This document shows, one piece after another, positions 61,241 to 64,000 of a stretch of 64,000 nucleotides of DNA. This stretch comes from Pseudoalteromonas umbrosa. Lineage in GTDB: Bacteria; Pseudomonadota; Gammaproteobacteria; Enterobacterales; Alteromonadaceae. The DNA lies in assembly GCF_030125375.1 (NCBI RefSeq), contig NZ_JASJUU010000004.1:248001-312000 (forward strand), read 5' to 3'. Positions within the stretch are counted from its first letter, which is position 1; each line of letters begins with the position of its first letter. A program made the position numbers and the translations under genes. Below the pieces are notes generated by a model. The model saw nothing but the letters and a program-made list of their open reading frames with translations, searched no databases and was not told where the DNA came from.

Positions 61241-62872
61241 ATGGGTCCAAAGCGTTGTGCAGTCGCTTCTGAAGAAAGCTTGATGCGAATCTTTACCGTA
61301 CCGGAAGCCCCTGGCTCTACACTCAGTAAAATAGAACAAGAAATCTCACATAATCTTGCAGGCTTTCTGAATGAGAATATTGCTGCAATTGAAAAGCCCC
61401 TGCATGAGATAGAGAAAGACTTTCAGTCTGCGGCTATTCCTGAAGAGCCGACTTTTGTGTCTGATTATGCTCAAGATATTATGGAGCAATTGGTTGCACA
61501 CTCAGTGCATACTGCGTCACCAAGCTTTATTGGTCATATGACATCGGCCTTGCCTCACTTTTTGCTGCCTTTATCCAAGTTAATGGTCGGTTTGAACCAA
61601 AATTTGGTTAAGATTGAAACGTCTAAGGCATTCACCCCCCTTGAACGTCAAGTTTTAGGTATGATGCACCACCTAACGTATGGTCAAGATGAAGCATTTT
61701 ATGAAAAGTGGATGCACAGTGCTAAGAATGCGCTTGGTGCGTTTTGCTCAGGCGGAACGATTGCCAATATTACCGCATTGTGGATTGCGCGAAATCGCTT
61801 ATTGAAACCAGACGGGGAATTTAAAGGGATTTCGTCGCAAGGCATGTTTGCTGCTATGATGCACTATGGCTATAAAGGCCTTGCGGTACTCGTATCTGAG
61901 CGTGGCCATTACTCTCTTGGTAAAGCTGCTGATGTTCTAGGCATTGGCCGCGATAATTTCATTGCTATTCGCACCAACCAAAATAATAAAGTGGATATGA
62001 ATGCCATGCGTGAACAAGCTCTCGAGCTTGAGGCGCAAGGGATCAAGGTGATGGCCATTGTTGGCGTTGCGGGCACAACTGAGACCGGTAGTATAGATCC
62101 ATTGCATGAGATGGCCGCGTTATGTGAAGAGCTAGACTGTCATTTTCATGTAGATGCTGCGTGGGGAGGTGCAACATTACTGTCCAACACCTACAGACAT
62201 TTATTGTCGGGCATTGAAAAAGCTGATTCAGTCACTATTGATGCACATAAGCAAATGTATGTGCCAATGGGAGCAGGTATCGTGCTGTTTAAAGACCCTG
62301 CGGCGACAGATGTGATTGAACACCATGCCGAATATATTTTACGTAAAGGATCGAAAGATTTAGGCAGTCATACACTTGAAGGTAGTCGACCAGGTATGGC
62401 GATGCTTGTTCATGCGTGCTTGCAGGTAATTGGTCGCAAAGGGTATGAAATGCTTATCGATCAGAGCATAGAAAAAGCCCATTATTTTGCTAACTTGATT
62501 GCTAAGCAAGATGATTTTGAGCTGATTTCTCAACCTGAACTTTGTTTACTGACATATCGTTATGTACCAAAGGAAGTTAAACAAGCATTACTTGAGGTCG
62601 ATGAACAGGAAAAACTGGATATTTATGCGGCGCTGAATCGCCTTACGGCAAGTATGCAAAAACGCCAACGTGAAACTGGCCGGTCATTTGTATCTCGAAC
62701 AAGATTGACACCAGAGCAGTACGGAAATCAGCCGACAGTGGTATTTCGTGTTGTCTTGGCAAATCCATTAACGTCCTATCAAATGCTCAATGAGATTTTA
62801 GAAGAGCAAAGGGAAATGGCTCAGCATGACCCTATTTTAAAAAAATATTTGAGTAAATACTTAAACAAATAA
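61241..62872 (+). CDS. panP: PLP-dependent aspartate 1-decarboxylase
   Basis: PanP makes beta-alanine from aspartate for pantothenate and CoA synthesis in species that lack the pyruvoyl enzyme PanD. From ATG 61241 (after TTGGGAATAACA) it has 543 residues. It belongs to the group II decarboxylases, with the FCSGGTIANITALW cofactor segment, HVDAAWGGATLL, and the PLP lysine in TIDAHKQMYVP. The long N-terminal and C-terminal parts match PanP rather than glutamate decarboxylase. Together with coaE it supports CoA supply. Substrate choice is inferred from family and lineage. Confidence 0.85.
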   Translation: MGPKRCAVASEESLMRIFTVPEAPGSTLSKIEQEISHNLAGFLNENIAAIEKPLHEIEKDFQSAAIPEEPTFVSDYAQDIMEQLVAHSVHTASPSFIGHMTSALPHFLLPLSKLMVGLNQNLVKIETSKAFTPLERQVLGMMHHLTYGQDEAFYEKWMHSAKNALGAFCSGGTIANITALWIARNRLLKPDGEFKGISSQGMFAAMMHYGYKGLAVLVSERGHYSLGKAADVLGIGRDNFIAIRTNQNNKVDMNAMREQALELEAQGIKVMAIVGVAGTTETGSIDPLHEMAALCEELDCHFHVDAAWGGATLLSNTYRHLLSGIEKADSVTIDAHKQMYVPMGAGIVLFKDPAATDVIEHHAEYILRKGSKDLGSHTLEGSRPGMAMLVHACLQVIGRKGYEMLIDQSIEKAHYFANLIAKQDDFELISQPELCLLTYRYVPKEVKQALLEVDEQEKLDIYAALNRLTASMQKRQRETGRSFVSRTRLTPEQYGNQPTVVFRVVLANPLTSYQMLNEILEEQREMAQHDPILKKYLSKYLNK

Positions 62873-62897
62873 AAAGGAGCCTGCAGGCTCCTTTTTA
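62871..62897 (+). terminator. Terminator of panP
   Basis: A perfect 16-bp palindrome GGAGCCTGCAGGCTCC (62876-62891), flanked by A's and T's, follows the stop at once. Confidence 0.9.
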
Positions 62898-63257
62898 TTT
62901 GACAATGATAAATACGCCTCAATTTATATATAAAACAAATGGTTTGGGCTGGATGGTGAAAGATCAAATGCAATTTAGAAACACATTTTTTGATTCAAAA
63001 TATTTTATCTTGATGTGAGTACCTTAATTAGGATAAATACAGTGCTTTTTTCTCTTATCGGCGTATTATTAGTTGAGGTAGCCAATAGTTTTCTTCCAAC
63101 AGATTGTGTTTTGTTGATCTGAAAACAGTGATTTTAGGTTCAAGAGTACAGGCTACGCATTATTACATGTGACCATTATTAAGGGTTACAGAGTGTATAA
63201 ACTAGATGTATTTGGGTGAAAACTTTGGCTGTAGATGTGAAAGAGTATGAAGGTGAT
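62898..63257. other. Intergenic region upstream of the GAF-GGDEF gene
   Basis: About 360 bp of AT-rich DNA with no gene. The right end holds the AAGGTGAT ribosome site of the next gene. No clear promoter boxes were found. Confidence 0.5.
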
Positions 63258-64000
63258 ATGTCTAACAATAGACATAATGAACTAACACATGTCACGCAGA
63301 GACTCAGAAGAGTCTTATCAAAAGAGGTTGATGTATCTGTTGGCCACCAACAATTTTTGTCGGATATTTTGCTTGAAGCGAAAGAGCTATTAAATGTTAG
63401 CCGCGTATCTGTGTGGTTATTCGATGATGCCGCTAAGCCAAGCAAGTTAATTAACTACGCCAATACAGATTGGGATGGGTTGATTACTGGGCCTTTACCT
63501 GAGCTTGCAGTGCAAGACTACCCTAATTATTTTCGCGCCATTATTAATGGCGAGACAATTTCCGCAAATGATGCGATGACAGATGCGAGAACCAGTGAAT
63601 TTACGGATGGTTATTTAATACCACAGCAGATCTGCGCTTTACTGGATGCCGCGATTTTTCAAAATGGTTTGGCCATTGGGGTGGTATGCTGTGAAGGGCG
63701 TTTTGAACCCAGAAATTGGTTGCAATGGGAGGTAGTTGCGACTGAGCTTATCGCTGATTGTTGCAGTCGTAGGCTATTGGTGCATGAGTTATGGCAAATG
63801 CAGCAGCGCTTAACGGAGATGGCGTTTCAGGATGTGTTAACGGGGCTCAATAACCGTCGCTATGTAATGGATTATGCTAAGAGTGAAATGAGCCGTCATC
63901 AGCGCGCAGATAGGCCCCTAAGCTTGTTAATGATTGACCTAGATAGATTTAAGTTGATCAACGATAAGTACGGTCATGATGGTGGCGATGAAGTGTTAAA
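63258..64000 (+). CDS. GAF-GGDEF protein, 3' end beyond the window
   Basis: The frame begins at ATG 63258 (AAGGTGAT upstream) and is open for 247 codons to the edge; in-frame codons further upstream (GTG near 63237) are possible starts. A GAF domain (about 25-165) has LLNVSRVSVWLFDD and AIGVVCCEGR, then a short linker (LWQMQQRLTEMAFQDVLTGLNNRR) opens a GGDEF domain. The metal and substrate segment DLDRFKLINDKYGHDGGDEVL is canonical. The GGDEF motif itself lies beyond the window, so activity cannot be judged. It is probably a soluble diguanylate cyclase. Confidence 0.88.
   Translation, partial: MSNNRHNELTHVTQRLRRVLSKEVDVSVGHQQFLSDILLEAKELLNVSRVSVWLFDDAAKPSKLINYANTDWDGLITGPLPELAVQDYPNYFRAIINGETISANDAMTDARTSEFTDGYLIPQQICALLDAAIFQNGLAIGVVCCEGRFEPRNWLQWEVVATELIADCCSRRLLVHELWQMQQRLTEMAFQDVLTGLNNRRYVMDYAKSEMSRHQRADRPLSLLMIDLDRFKLINDKYGHDGGDEVL

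Noticed and set aside
63179..63445. 88-residue minus-strand frame
   Set aside because: Opposite the GAF-GGDEF gene, whose frame has clear domain motifs.
1..64000. CRISPR arrays, rRNA or tRNA genes
   Set aside because: No regularly spaced direct repeats and no tRNA-like cloverleaf or conserved rRNA stretches were noticed on reading both strands; a dedicated search could still find a missed tRNA.

Overview
The window looks like a piece of the main chromosome of a marine gammaproteobacterium of the Alteromonadales, most likely Pseudoalteromonas. That is inferred from moderate-to-low GC, the content and order of housekeeping genes (trmB/mutY-yggX, rplU-rpmA-obg, gmk-rpoZ-spoT, yicC/rph-pyrE), FolE2, a PLP-type aspartate decarboxylase (PanP), DUF3718 and many c-di-GMP and sensory genes. 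No rRNA, tRNA or CRISPR was seen.

Layout. 1-6.2 kb: type IV pilus genes pilA, pilC, pilD with coaE (pilB is absent from its usual place between pilA and pilC), then nadC, divergent from ampD-ampE. 6.2-12.6 kb: a very large PilZ protein divergent from radA, a membrane-anchored unknown, and an M23 endopeptidase. 12.7-17.4 kb: tyrS facing a CbiB/CobD-like membrane protein, mtnN, a DUF2726 protein and folE2. 17.6-22.9 kb: a signalling block with arcB and arcA tail to tail, and a CHASE8-like histidine kinase overlapping a YfiR-family gene. 23-32.3 kb: rsmC, trmB, mutY-yggX, ispB, rplU-rpmA, obg, folA, a DUF3718 protein, hpf and galU. 32.3-33.8 kb: a small accessory cassette holding a tyrosine-recombinase homologue without its catalytic residues, a ribbon-helix-helix protein and a glyoxalase-fold protein. 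33.8-44 kb: recG-trmH, asnC/asnA, a DUF342 protein, ridA, spoT, rpoZ and gmk. 44.1-50.8 kb: a chemotaxis receptor and a gene-poor, AT-rich island between gmk and yicC, which are neighbours in many proteobacteria. The island holds a 669-residue protein with a duplicated WGN module, decayed fragments, an IS3-type remnant and repeat-rich DNA at the 3' end of yicC. 50.8-57 kb: yicC, rph-pyrE, mpl-ubiX and a YadGH-type ABC exporter. 57-64 kb: a second IS-end remnant, a secreted cysteine-rich unknown, a second TrmB-like methyltransferase, a GGDEF-EAL protein with both active sites lost, panP, and a GAF-GGDEF protein cut by the window end.

How the genes fit together. Most are core functions: nucleotide and cofactor supply (coaE, nadC, folA, folE2, pyrE, panP, ispB, ubiX), translation and RNA modification, peptidoglycan recycling (ampD, mpl, M23) and the stringent response (spoT). 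The parts most worth a second look are the CHASE8 kinase-YfiR pair upstream of arcA, ArcB with one redox cysteine missing, the dead-recombinase cassette with its palindromic start region, and the yicC island with the WGN-module protein.
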